Source: Blastocatellia bacterium (GTDB lineage Bacteria; Acidobacteriota; Blastocatellia; Pyrinomonadales; Pyrinomonadaceae). From it: a stretch of 60,275 nt of DNA. Both the position numbers and the translations under genes were made by a program. Location of the stretch: positions 1-60,275 of the forward strand of contig JACCVY010000005.1 of NCBI GenBank assembly GCA_013697915.1, read 5' to 3'. Positions 52,532 to 60,275 of the stretch are shown piece by piece. Below the pieces are notes generated by a model. That model had not been told where the DNA came from and did no database searches. It saw nothing but the letters and a program-made list of their open reading frames with translations. How positions within the stretch are numbered: the stretch's first letter is position 1; every line of letters starts with the position of its first letter.

Positions 52532-53497
52532 ATGAACGAAAAGATGAAAATACTCATTGCTTACGACGGCTCTGAGTGCGCTGATGCCGCACTCGATGAT
52601 CTGAAAAGCGCTGGATTGCCCAAAACCGCTGAAGCAATAGTCATGTCCCTGGCCGACGTCTTTCTGCCCCCGCCGATCAATGAGGAGGTCGATAACACCT
52701 TTCCGATGTCCGTGCCGGCGGGCGTGCGGCGTGCTCACGAACGTGCGGAGCGCAAAGTAAAGGAAGCGGAAACAATGGCAAAACGGGCGAGTGAACAAAT
52801 CAAGAAGAGTTTTCCGGAGTGGCGTGTTCGCCACGAGGCTCTCGCTGATTCACCCGCCTGGGCGCTTTTAAGGACAGCCGACGAATGGAAGGCGGATCTT
52901 ATAGTAGTTGGGGCACGCGGCCACTCTGTTCTGGGTGGAAGGCTGATACTTGGTAGCGTCTCACAAAGAGTTCTCTATGAGGCGCGTGGCTCTGTTCGCG
53001 TCGCCCGAAGTCGGAGCAGGGACGCCGACTCTCCGCTTCGGCTTCTCATCGGCGTCGACAATTCCACCTACTCCACCGCCGCAGTGGAGGCCGTTTGCCG
53101 ACGCGAGTGGCCCAGCGGAACTGAAGTGCGCTTGCTGGCCGTTGTCGATACCGTGATGGCGATTACGCCAGATCCATCTCAACCGTTAGTTTTGAAATGG
53201 ATCGAGGTAGGAGATGAAGACAACTGGGATCAGGTCCGTCAGATCTTCGAAACATCAGCAGATAAACTGCGCTCCGCCGGACTCAATGCGGTTATAATGA
53301 TCAGAAGAGGCAACCCCACAGACCAACTCCTTGAAGAAGCAGAAAGCTGGGGTGCGGATTGTATTTTCCTGGGCCCGAAGGGCACGCGAGGAATAGACCG
53401 CTTACTTCTCGGTAGCGTCTCCTCGGCAGTTTCAGCGCGCGCGAACTGCTCGGTTGAGATTGTGAGGCCAAAGTCGATGGCTTCGACGAAAACTTAG
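52532..53497 (+). CDS. Tandem universal stress protein (second copy)
   Basis: Protein of 321 residues with two UspA domains, parallel to the gene at 51058. The first domain begins KMKILIAYDGSECADAALDD, ends VGARGHSVLGGRLILGSVS, and the second contains LLIGVDNSTYSTAAVEAV and GPKGTRGIDRLLLGSVSSA. The two paralogues in one string suggest duplication. ATP-binding loops are intact in both halves. It is followed by a 389-base gap before phosphoketolase. Confidence 0.9.
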   Translation: MNEKMKILIAYDGSECADAALDDLKSAGLPKTAEAIVMSLADVFLPPPINEEVDNTFPMSVPAGVRRAHERAERKVKEAETMAKRASEQIKKSFPEWRVRHEALADSPAWALLRTADEWKADLIVVGARGHSVLGGRLILGSVSQRVLYEARGSVRVARSRSRDADSPLRLLIGVDNSTYSTAAVEAVCRREWPSGTEVRLLAVVDTVMAITPDPSQPLVLKWIEVGDEDNWDQVRQIFETSADKLRSAGLNAVIMIRRGNPTDQLLEEAESWGADCIFLGPKGTRGIDRLLLGSVSSAVSARANCSVEIVRPKSMASTKT

Positions 53498-53886
53498 TAA
53501 CGGCAAATTCTGCTAGCATGCGAATCACTTCTCACTCTTGAGGCCGCATTGAAATTCGGCGCGGCAGTCGTCCCATTTCATCAAGGACACGCTTTCATCG
53601 GGAACTGCTCCGAAGCGAAGTTGCCGATTCCGATGTTTGAAACGGCAATCGCTTTGTCGAGACTTTGCGGTAGCCGGCGAATGCGAAGCAGTCGCATCAC
53701 GGTGATCAACCTCCATTATGGTCAAGCCTTGAAGAGTTCGGTGGGCGCAAGTTGGCAAGCCAGAGGTTATGGGCACCCGAGTCAGTTCACGCGCGTTGCG
53801 TTATTTAGGATGGGCGACGGCTGCGATCATGACGCTTGCCGCCTTGGGAATGTTTGCGACAAGTTGAACAATTGCTAATAAGCATT
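53498..53886. other. Intergenic region before phosphoketolase
   Basis: This 389-base stretch has short open frames on both strands but none with a start, Shine-Dalgarno and recognisable domain. No repeat of the families seen elsewhere was found. It probably carries the promoter of the phosphoketolase gene, but none is convincing by eye. Confidence 0.35.
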
Positions 53887-56280
53887 ATGAATGAAATCGA
53901 GAGTAAACAACTGCTGAGCGCGGACGAGGTTCGGAAAATCACTGCCTACTGGCGGGCGGCAAACTATTTATCCGTCGGGCAAATTTATTTGCTTGCTAAT
54001 CCGCTCCTGCGCGAGCCTCTGAAACTGGAACATACTAAGCCGCGTCTGCTCGGTCATTGGGGAACTACGCCGGGATTGAATTTCATCTATGTTCATCTGA
54101 ACCGGCTAATAAAGATGCACGATTTAGATGTTATTTACATCGCCGGTCCCGGACACGGCGGCCCTGGCGTCGTCGCCAACACTTATCTCGAAGGAACTTA
54201 CAGCGAGTTCTATCCGAACGTTACACAAGATGTCGAAGGCATCAAGAAACTGTTCAAGCAGTTTTCCTTTCCCGGCGGCATACCGAGCCACGTGGCGCCG
54301 GAGACGCCCGGCTCAATCCACGAAGGCGGCGAACTGGGTTACTCGCTCGTTCACGCTTACGGCGCGGTGTTTGATAATCCTGATTTGCTTGCCGCGTGCG
54401 TGATTGGCGATGGCGAAGCGGAAACCGGGCCGCTCGCCGCGAGTTGGCATTCCAATAAGTTTCTGAACCCGGCACGCGACGGTGCGGTGTTGCCAATCCT
54501 GCATTTGAACGGCTACAAGATCGCCAGTCCGACGGTGCTCGCGCGCTTGAGCAAAGAGGAGTTGACGAGTCTGCTCGTCGGCTACGGGCATAAGCCTTAT
54601 TTTGTCGAAGGCGATGAGCCCGAGACGATGCATCAACTTATGGCAGCGACATTGGACAGGATTATCGCGGAGATACAAGCGATACAAAAAGATGCGCGGG
54701 AAAACGGATTCACCGCTCGCCCTCAATATCCGATGATTGTTTTGCGCACGCCGAAAGGATGGACGGGACCCAAGGTTGTTGACGGTTTACCGACTGAGAA
54801 TTCGTTTCGCTCGCATCAAGTACCGCTCGACAAGTTGGCGAAGAATCCCGAACATCTGCGGCAACTCGAAGAGTGGATGCAGAGCTACAAACCCGAAGAA
54901 CTGTTTGACGAGAACGGAAAGTTGCTAGCGGAGTTGGCCGAGTTAGCACCGCAGGGTACGCGGCGTATGGGCGCAAATCCACATGCTAACGGTGGACTGT
55001 TGCTCAAAGATCTAAAGTTGCCGGACTTTCACGAGTACGCGGTTGAGGTGCTGAAGCCTGCGACCATTGAAGCGGAAGCAACGCGGGTGATGGGTAGCTT
55101 CTTGCGCGATGTGATGAAGCTCAACGCCGACCAGAAAAACTTCCGCGTGATGGGACCCGACGAGACAGCTTCCAACCGGCTCAATGCTCTGTTTGAAGCG
55201 ACTGAGCGCGTCTTTGCCGAAGAAATCTTGCCGACCGACGATCATCTTTCCACTGACGGTAGAGTAATGGAAGTCTTGAGCGAACACTTGTGTCAGGGCT
55301 GGCTCGAAGGCTATCTCCTGACGGGGCGTCATGGCTTCTTCAACTGTTACGAGGCGTTCATACACATCATTGATTCGATGTTTAATCAGCACGCCAAGTG
55401 GTTGAAGGTTACTCTCCAAATTCCCTGGCGGCGACCAATCGCTTCACTCAATTATCTGCTTAGCTCCCATGTTTGGCGGCAGGATCACAATGGCTTCAGC
55501 CATCAAGACCCAGGCTTCATCGACCACGTCATCAATAAGAAAGCCGAAGTCGTCCGCGTGTACTTGCCGCCGGATGCCAACACACTTCTTTCCGTAACGG
55601 ATCACTGTTTACGAAGCCGCAATTACGTCAACGTCATCGTCGCGGGCAAACAACCGGCATTGCAGTACCTGGACATGGAGGCAGCGGTTAAGCATTGCAC
55701 CGCCGGAGCCGGCATCTGGGAGTGGGCGAGCAATGACGACGGCGTCGAACCGGACGTAGTGATGGCGTGTGCGGGCGATGTGCCGACGCTGGAGACGTTG
55801 GCGGCCGTGGACATTCTTCGACAAGAGTTTCCAGAGCTGAAAATGCGCGTTGTGAATGTCGTTGACTTGATGACGCTGCAATCAGCGGGTGAGCATTCGC
55901 ACAGTCTTTCCGACAAAGATTTCGATTCACTGTTTACGACCGACAAGCCCGTCATCTTCGCGTTTCACGGCTACCCTTGGTTGATTCATCGTCTGACTTA
56001 CCGGAGAACTAATCATCACAATTTTCACGTTTGCGGCTACAAAGAGGAAGGAACTACTACAACTCCTTTCGACATGGTCGTGCTGAACGACTTAGATCGT
56101 TTTCATCTGGTGATGGCCGTGATTGAGCGTGTCCCACAGCTAGCGAATATCGGCGCGCACGCGAAACAACTGATGCGCGAAAAACTCCTCGAACACAAGC
56201 AGTACATTCGCAGCCACGGCGACGATATGCCGGAAATACGTGATTGGCGGTGGCAGCCTCAGAGTTCTGAGGCTGCATGA
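53887..56280 (+). CDS. xfp: Phosphoketolase (xylulose/fructose 6-phosphate)
   Basis: Thiamine diphosphate enzyme of 797 residues that splits xylulose 5-phosphate or fructose 6-phosphate with phosphate into acetyl phosphate and a shorter sugar phosphate. Signature [18 protein letters not shown] near residue 50, the TPP-binding [11 protein letters not shown], and the [19 protein letters not shown] segment are all present. The C-terminal third, ending [20 protein letters not shown], is complete. The ATG at 53887 is preferred to an in-frame start at 53836. Acetate kinase follows, giving a two-enzyme route to ATP. Confidence 0.95.
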   Translation: MNEIESKQLLSADEVRKITAYWRAANYLSVGQIYLLANPLLREPLKLEHTKPRLLGHWGTTPGLNFIYVHLNRLIKMHDLDVIYIAGPGHGGPGVVANTYLEGTYSEFYPNVTQDVEGIKKLFKQFSFPGGIPSHVAPETPGSIHEGGELGYSLVHAYGAVFDNPDLLAACVIGDGEAETGPLAASWHSNKFLNPARDGAVLPILHLNGYKIASPTVLARLSKEELTSLLVGYGHKPYFVEGDEPETMHQLMAATLDRIIAEIQAIQKDARENGFTARPQYPMIVLRTPKGWTGPKVVDGLPTENSFRSHQVPLDKLAKNPEHLRQLEEWMQSYKPEELFDENGKLLAELAELAPQGTRRMGANPHANGGLLLKDLKLPDFHEYAVEVLKPATIEAEATRVMGSFLRDVMKLNADQKNFRVMGPDETASNRLNALFEATERVFAEEILPTDDHLSTDGRVMEVLSEHLCQGWLEGYLLTGRHGFFNCYEAFIHIIDSMFNQHAKWLKVTLQIPWRRPIASLNYLLSSHVWRQDHNGFSHQDPGFIDHVINKKAEVVRVYLPPDANTLLSVTDHCLRSRNYVNVIVAGKQPALQYLDMEAAVKHCTAGAGIWEWASNDDGVEPDVVMACAGDVPTLETLAAVDILRQEFPELKMRVVNVVDLMTLQSAGEHSHSLSDKDFDSLFTTDKPVIFAFHGYPWLIHRLTYRRTNHHNFHVCGYKEEGTTTTPFDMVVLNDLDRFHLVMAVIERVPQLANIGAHAKQLMREKLLEHKQYIRSHGDDMPEIRDWRWQPQSSEAA

Positions 56281-56469
56281 GAGCGATGATGTTTCAGTTT
56301 TAAGCATTTCCGGTATGTCTCTCGTGGGAAAGAACAGCATCGGACTTCGACGTTTCCGTATGGAGGATTGCTGATATTCGGGCTGATCGTGCTGACGCTA
56401 CCGCCCCTAAGGGCGGCAAAGTCAAGCGGCTTCAAGAACCATATGATAGTTCGCTGAGGTATTTCGCGC

Positions 56470-57708
56470 ATGAATGTTCTCATACTCAACTGCGGTAGTT
56501 CTTCGGTTAAATTTCAGCTCATCTCGACCGATCTCGAGCGCATTGAGCAGAACACCGATGAGCGGCTCGCCCACGGGATCATCGAACGCATTGGCGGCGA
56601 AGCCATTATCACACTGCTCGCGACAGGTAAACCGCCACAACGCTCCACCGCGCCGCTTCGTGAAACGCGGGCGGCGGTTGAGCTTATCTTGCGGTGGGCG
56701 TGTGCCGAAGAATCGGGAATCAAAGAGGTTAAGAGCGTCGCAGACATCCACGCCGTCGGGCATCGTGTCGTGCATGGCGGCGAACAGTTTAAGCAGTCCG
56801 TTCTGATTACCGATGAAGTCTTGCGCGGGATCGAAGATTGCATTGACCTGGCACCGCTCCATAATCCGGCAAACATCAAAGGCATCAACGCCGCGCGCGA
56901 AGTATTTGGCAAGGGACTACCACAAGTCGCCGTCTTCGACACCGCGTTTCATCACACGCTCCCCGAGCATGCTTATCTCTACGCACTGCCTTACCAGCTT
57001 TACCGGCGACACCGCATTCGTCGTTACGGTTTTCACGGCACCTCGCATCGCTACGTTGCGTATCGCTACCGTCAATTGAAGAACATTCAGCGCGACCAGA
57101 CAAACATCATTACGCTTCATCTCGGCAACGGGTGTTCGGCGGCCGCGATTAAAAACGGTAACTCGATTGATACTTCGATGGGATTGACACCGCTCGAAGG
57201 CCTGGTGATGGGCACGCGCTCCGGCGACCTTGATCCGGCGATTATCGAGTTTGTCGCCGCGAAAGAGGGCTTGTCGGCGCAGGAAGTCGAGACACTATTA
57301 AATAAGCAATCGGGGTTGCTGGGGTTATCAGGCTTGACGGATGATATGCGCGAACTGCTTGACGAAGCACGTGAATCAGACGATCGCCGCGCTAAAATCG
57401 CCATCGAAATCTTTTGTTATCGCGCACGTAAATATATCGGATCTTACCTCGCCGCCATGAACGGCGCAGATGCTGTCGTGTTCACTGGCGGCATCGGCGA
57501 AAACTCTGCTGAAGTGCGCGCAAAAATCTGTGACGGTTTAGCTTGGCTTGGTCTTGAATTAGATTCCGAACGCAACCACGCGCTGACCGCCGGGCATGAG
57601 GGTGTCATCAGCAGCGACGGTTCACGTCTCGCCGCTTACGTCATCCCGACAAATGAAGAATTATTAATTGCACGCGACACGGTGCGCGTAGTCTATGGCG
57701 TGCCGTAA
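56470..57708 (+). CDS. ackA: Acetate kinase
   Basis: Converts acetyl phosphate and ADP to acetate and ATP, cytosolic. The 412-residue length matches the family. [12 protein letters not shown] at residues 7-18 and [14 protein letters not shown] near 187 are signatures; the central [10 protein letters not shown] holds the catalytic Arg/His region. Downstream is a Glu/Asn-rich [15 protein letters not shown]. It lies 189 bases after phosphoketolase, so together they run the phosphoketolase bypass. Confidence 0.96.
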   Translation: MNVLILNCGSSSVKFQLISTDLERIEQNTDERLAHGIIERIGGEAIITLLATGKPPQRSTAPLRETRAAVELILRWACAEESGIKEVKSVADIHAVGHRVVHGGEQFKQSVLITDEVLRGIEDCIDLAPLHNPANIKGINAAREVFGKGLPQVAVFDTAFHHTLPEHAYLYALPYQLYRRHRIRRYGFHGTSHRYVAYRYRQLKNIQRDQTNIITLHLGNGCSAAAIKNGNSIDTSMGLTPLEGLVMGTRSGDLDPAIIEFVAAKEGLSAQEVETLLNKQSGLLGLSGLTDDMRELLDEARESDDRRAKIAIEIFCYRARKYIGSYLAAMNGADAVVFTGGIGENSAEVRAKICDGLAWLGLELDSERNHALTAGHEGVISSDGSRLAAYVIPTNEELLIARDTVRVVYGVP

Positions 57709-57945
57709 CGCTGACTGCGGCAGGGATGCCACATCATGGTTAATCAAACATAATGGCTTAACCATAGCTCTGCTATCAGCCTCGCAGATAGCATACGCCA
57801 TCCTATTCACATTAAACGGGTCAGCGTATTCAGCATCGAAAGCTTTTTCATGTGGATAACATGATTCGACGACGAGCGGCTGAACAACAAGGTGCGGGTG
57901 ATGGGCAGAGCCGCGAAGTACAGGTTATGACTGGGGAGATGGAGG

Positions 57946-60275
57946 ATGAGCACCGCGACAATGGCGACGATCAAAAGAGAACAGACGGGAGCGGACGAGG
58001 CGCGTGCGTACCAGCAGACGATTGATGAGGTATTGGCTGCGCTGGGCACAAACGCGCGGCGCGGCTTGAGTGAAGCGGAGGCGCGGGCGCGGCTTGAACG
58101 TTACGGCAAGAACGAGTTAACGGCGGAAAAGCCCGTGCCCGCGTGGAGGAAGTTCCTCGCCCAGTTTCAAAATGTGCTCGTCATCCTGCTGCTCATCGCA
58201 ACCTTGATTTCGGCGGGGCTGTGGCTGTATGAACGCGAATCGACGCTGCCTTATGAGGCGATAGCGATCTTCGTCGTCGTGCTGCTCAACGCGGTCATGG
58301 GCTACGTGCAGGAATCACGGGCGGAGGAAGCGGTCGCGGCTCTGCGCCAGATGTCGGCGGCGCACGCCAACGTCATTCGCGACGGCGGGCGGCAGAGCAT
58401 CCCGGCGACTGAGGTCGTGCCCGGCGACATCATTCTCGTCGAAGAAGGCGACACCGTCGCGGCGGACGCGCGATTGGTTCAGTCAACCGCGCTGCAAACG
58501 GCGGAGGCGTCGTTGACGGGTGAGAGTTTGCCGGTATCGAAAGAGATCGCTCCGATTGCGGAAGAGGTCGGACTCGGCGACCGCGACAACATGATCTTCA
58601 GCGGCACGGCGGCGACTTACGGGCGGGGGCGCGCCGTGGTCGTGGCGACGGGGATGCAGACCCAGATGGGACTCATTGCCGGGATGCTGAAAGAAGCTCC
58701 GACAGAGACAACGCCGCTGCAAAAGGAACTCGCCCGCGTCGGCAAACTGCTCGGCATAATCGTCGTTGTTATCGCCGTCGTGATGATCGCAACGATCATT
58801 CTCGTCGAAGATGTGCGCGGTTTCTCTGCGATTTTTGACGTGCTCATTTTAGGAGTGGCGCTCGCGGTAGCGGCGGTGCCGGAAGGCTTGCCGGCGGTCG
58901 TGACAGCCGTGCTCTCCATCGGCGTGCAGCGCATGGCGAAGAGGAATGCCATCGTGCGCCATCTCGCGGCGGTCGAGACGCTCGGCTCGGCGAACATCAT
59001 CGCTTCAGATAAGACCGGCACACTGACGAAGAACGAGATGACGGTGCGCACGGTCGTCACCGCGACCGGGCGCGTGAGTTTAAGCGGTACGGGTTACGCG
59101 CCCGAGGGCGAAGTGAGTCGAGGCGGAGGAGGAGCGATTGCTGATGACAAGCCCGATGACAAGCAAGGAGTGATCGTCGGCGCTCTGCGAATCGAGTTGG
59201 AGCGTGCGCTTGCTGTCGCCGACCGCGCCAATAATGCCGTCTTGCAAGAGGGCGACGGGCGCTGGACGGTGCAGGGTGACCCGACCGAAGGGGCACTCGT
59301 CGTCGCGGCTCGCAAAGCGGGGCTGGAGGCTGAGAGGCTCGAAGCGCGCTTCGGGCGAGTCGGAGAAGTTCCTTTCTCATCCGAGCGCAAGTTGATGACG
59401 ACGATTCATACTGATGCCGAGCGGCAGGAACGCTTGCTCGTCTTCACCAAAGGTGCGCCGGACGTGTTGCTCGCGCGCTGTTCGCACGAACTTGTGGGCG
59501 AAGGGGCAAGACCGTTGAGCGATGAGCGACGAGCGGAGATTTTGAAGGTCAATGAAGAACTCGCAGGTGAAGCGTTACGCACACTCGGCGTCGCCTTCCG
59601 CTCCCTGCCGACGGACGCGCTTGAAGCCGATGAAGTTAACGAGCGCGTCGAGCAAGAACTCGTGTTCGCAGGACTCATCGGCATGATTGACCCGCCGCGC
59701 GCGGAAGCGAGGGAAGCCGTCGCCCGCGCGAAGGCGGCGGGTATACGCCCGATGATGATCACGGGCGATCATCCGGTCACCGCCATCGCCATCGCCGCCG
59801 AACTCGGAATAGTTGAGAACGGACGAGCCGTCACGGGCGCAGAGCTTGATAAGTTGTCTGATGAAACGCTTACTCAGATTATCAAAGAAGTGTCGGTCTA
59901 TGCGCGCGTCAACCCGGAACACAAACTGCGAATCGTGAAAGCGCTGCAGCGCGGAGGCGCAATCGTGGCGGTGACCGGCGACGGCGTGAACGATGCGCCC
60001 GCCTTGAAGGAAGCCCACATCGGCATCGCGATGGGTCGCGACGGAACCGACGTCGCGCGCGAGGCGGCGGACATGGTCCTCGCCGACGACAACTTCGCGA
60101 CGATCGTGGACGCGGTGCGCGAGGGGCGCGCCATTTACCGGAACATCCAGAAGTTCATCTTCTTCCTCCTCTCGTCGAACGCCGGCCTGCTCGTCACCGT
60201 CTTCGTCGCGTCGTTCCTGCCGGGCCTTCCGCCGCTCACGCCGCTCATGATTCTCTGGATCAATCTCGTCACCAA
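57946..60275 (+). CDS. Ca2+-type cation-transporting P-type ATPase (partial, 3' cut)
   Basis: Open from ATG 57946 (preceded by GGGAG seven bases upstream) to the window end, about 776 codons so far. The N-terminal domain and first helices are present. The actuator motif TGES is near residue 190, the ion-site PEGLPAVVTAVLSIG near 310, the phosphorylation site SDKTGTLTKNE near 353, and the hinge TGDGVNDAPALKE near 676. This is the SERCA/PMCA-type class II ATPase; Ca2+ is likely. The last C-terminal helices lie beyond the window. The DNA is visibly more GC-rich than the sugar island, which may reflect transfer or just expression bias. Confidence 0.93.
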   Translation, partial: MSTATMATIKREQTGADEARAYQQTIDEVLAALGTNARRGLSEAEARARLERYGKNELTAEKPVPAWRKFLAQFQNVLVILLLIATLISAGLWLYERESTLPYEAIAIFVVVLLNAVMGYVQESRAEEAVAALRQMSAAHANVIRDGGRQSIPATEVVPGDIILVEEGDTVAADARLVQSTALQTAEASLTGESLPVSKEIAPIAEEVGLGDRDNMIFSGTAATYGRGRAVVVATGMQTQMGLIAGMLKEAPTETTPLQKELARVGKLLGIIVVVIAVVMIATIILVEDVRGFSAIFDVLILGVALAVAAVPEGLPAVVTAVLSIGVQRMAKRNAIVRHLAAVETLGSANIIASDKTGTLTKNEMTVRTVVTATGRVSLSGTGYAPEGEVSRGGGGAIADDKPDDKQGVIVGALRIELERALAVADRANNAVLQEGDGRWTVQGDPTEGALVVAARKAGLEAERLEARFGRVGEVPFSSERKLMTTIHTDAERQERLLVFTKGAPDVLLARCSHELVGEGARPLSDERRAEILKVNEELAGEALRTLGVAFRSLPTDALEADEVNERVEQELVFAGLIGMIDPPRAEAREAVARAKAAGIRPMMITGDHPVTAIAIAAELGIVENGRAVTGAELDKLSDETLTQIIKEVSVYARVNPEHKLRIVKALQRGGAIVAVTGDGVNDAPALKEAHIGIAMGRDGTDVAREAADMVLADDNFATIVDAVREGRAIYRNIQKFIFFLLSSNAGLLVTVFVASFLPGLPPLTPLMILWINLVT

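Noticed and set aside
53525-53878. Open frames in both directions before phosphoketolase
   Set aside because: No conserved domain or ribosome-binding site, and the two frames exclude each other.
1-60275. CRISPR array, tRNA or rRNA genes
   Set aside because: No regularly spaced direct repeats and no cloverleaf or rRNA-like segments were seen on either strand; the repeats present are imperfect inverted or tandem units.

Overview
The window looks like chromosomal DNA from an Acidobacteriota bacterium, probably Blastocatellia-like. This is inferred from gene content: a very large Oar-type TonB receptor with an N-terminal carboxypeptidase-regulatory-like domain, many exported hypothetical proteins, moderate-to-high GC, and many intergenic imperfect inverted repeats. 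No 16S rRNA or other taxonomic marker is present, so the assignment is tentative. No tRNA, rRNA or CRISPR array was seen.

Layout. (1) 1-5 kb: a decayed minus-strand fragment, an acyl-CoA synthetase, an FTR1/EfeU iron permease with a strong palindromic operator candidate, and a tandem DUF3108 secreted protein. (2) 4.9-11.7 kb: a divergent pyrimidine locus. pyrD-pyrF lie on the minus strand and pyrR, pyrB, pyrC on the plus strand. An IS30-family element sits between pyrR and pyrB, inside the first codons of a four-helix-bundle gene. (3) 11.7-18.1 kb: long inverted-repeat elements and exported or membrane hypotheticals (glycine-zipper protein, alpha/beta hydrolase, DUF1003, others). (4) 18.3-40.2 kb: a glycan and sugar-acid catabolic island. 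It holds an SDR, an FAH-family hydrolase, a ROK regulator, two esterases, an SSS symporter, a second SDR, a signal-less periplasmic-binding-protein homologue, a TonB receptor, a GH38 alpha-mannosidase, a Tat-exported six-hairpin glycosidase, a glucarate-dehydratase-like enolase, a KDG-type kinase and a KDPG-type aldolase. A 46-nt direct repeat (45/46 identical) brackets this island. (5) 40.6-48.8 kb: a minus-strand run with a TDT-family transporter, DUF3565, cupin and methyltransferase genes, then a six-gene redox operon (hemerythrin, small membrane protein, Rieske, 4Fe-4S subunit, molybdopterin oxidoreductase, cytochrome-b-like membrane subunit with a zinc ribbon). (6) 49.3-60.3 kb: a plus-strand stress and energy island with CBS, BON, ankyrin, two tandem universal stress proteins, a DUF883-like protein, phosphoketolase, acetate kinase, and a Ca2+-type P-ATPase cut by the window end.

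How the parts work together. The island reads as outer-membrane uptake (TonB receptor), periplasmic trimming (GH38, six-hairpin glycosidase, esterases), inner-membrane symport (SSS), oxidation and dehydration to 2-keto-3-deoxy acids, and then two possible endings: kinase plus aldolase, or SDR plus FAH hydrolase. The right-hand part pairs an electron-transfer complex with phosphoketolase/acetate kinase ATP generation and stress proteins, which suggests coping with low oxygen or energy limitation. The most unusual signals are the direct repeat around the island, a 38-nt element just after two stop codons 20 kb apart, the Mo/FeS/Rieske/cytochrome-b/zinc-ribbon operon, the IS30 junction that restores a reading frame when removed, and the density of different intergenic inverted-repeat families.
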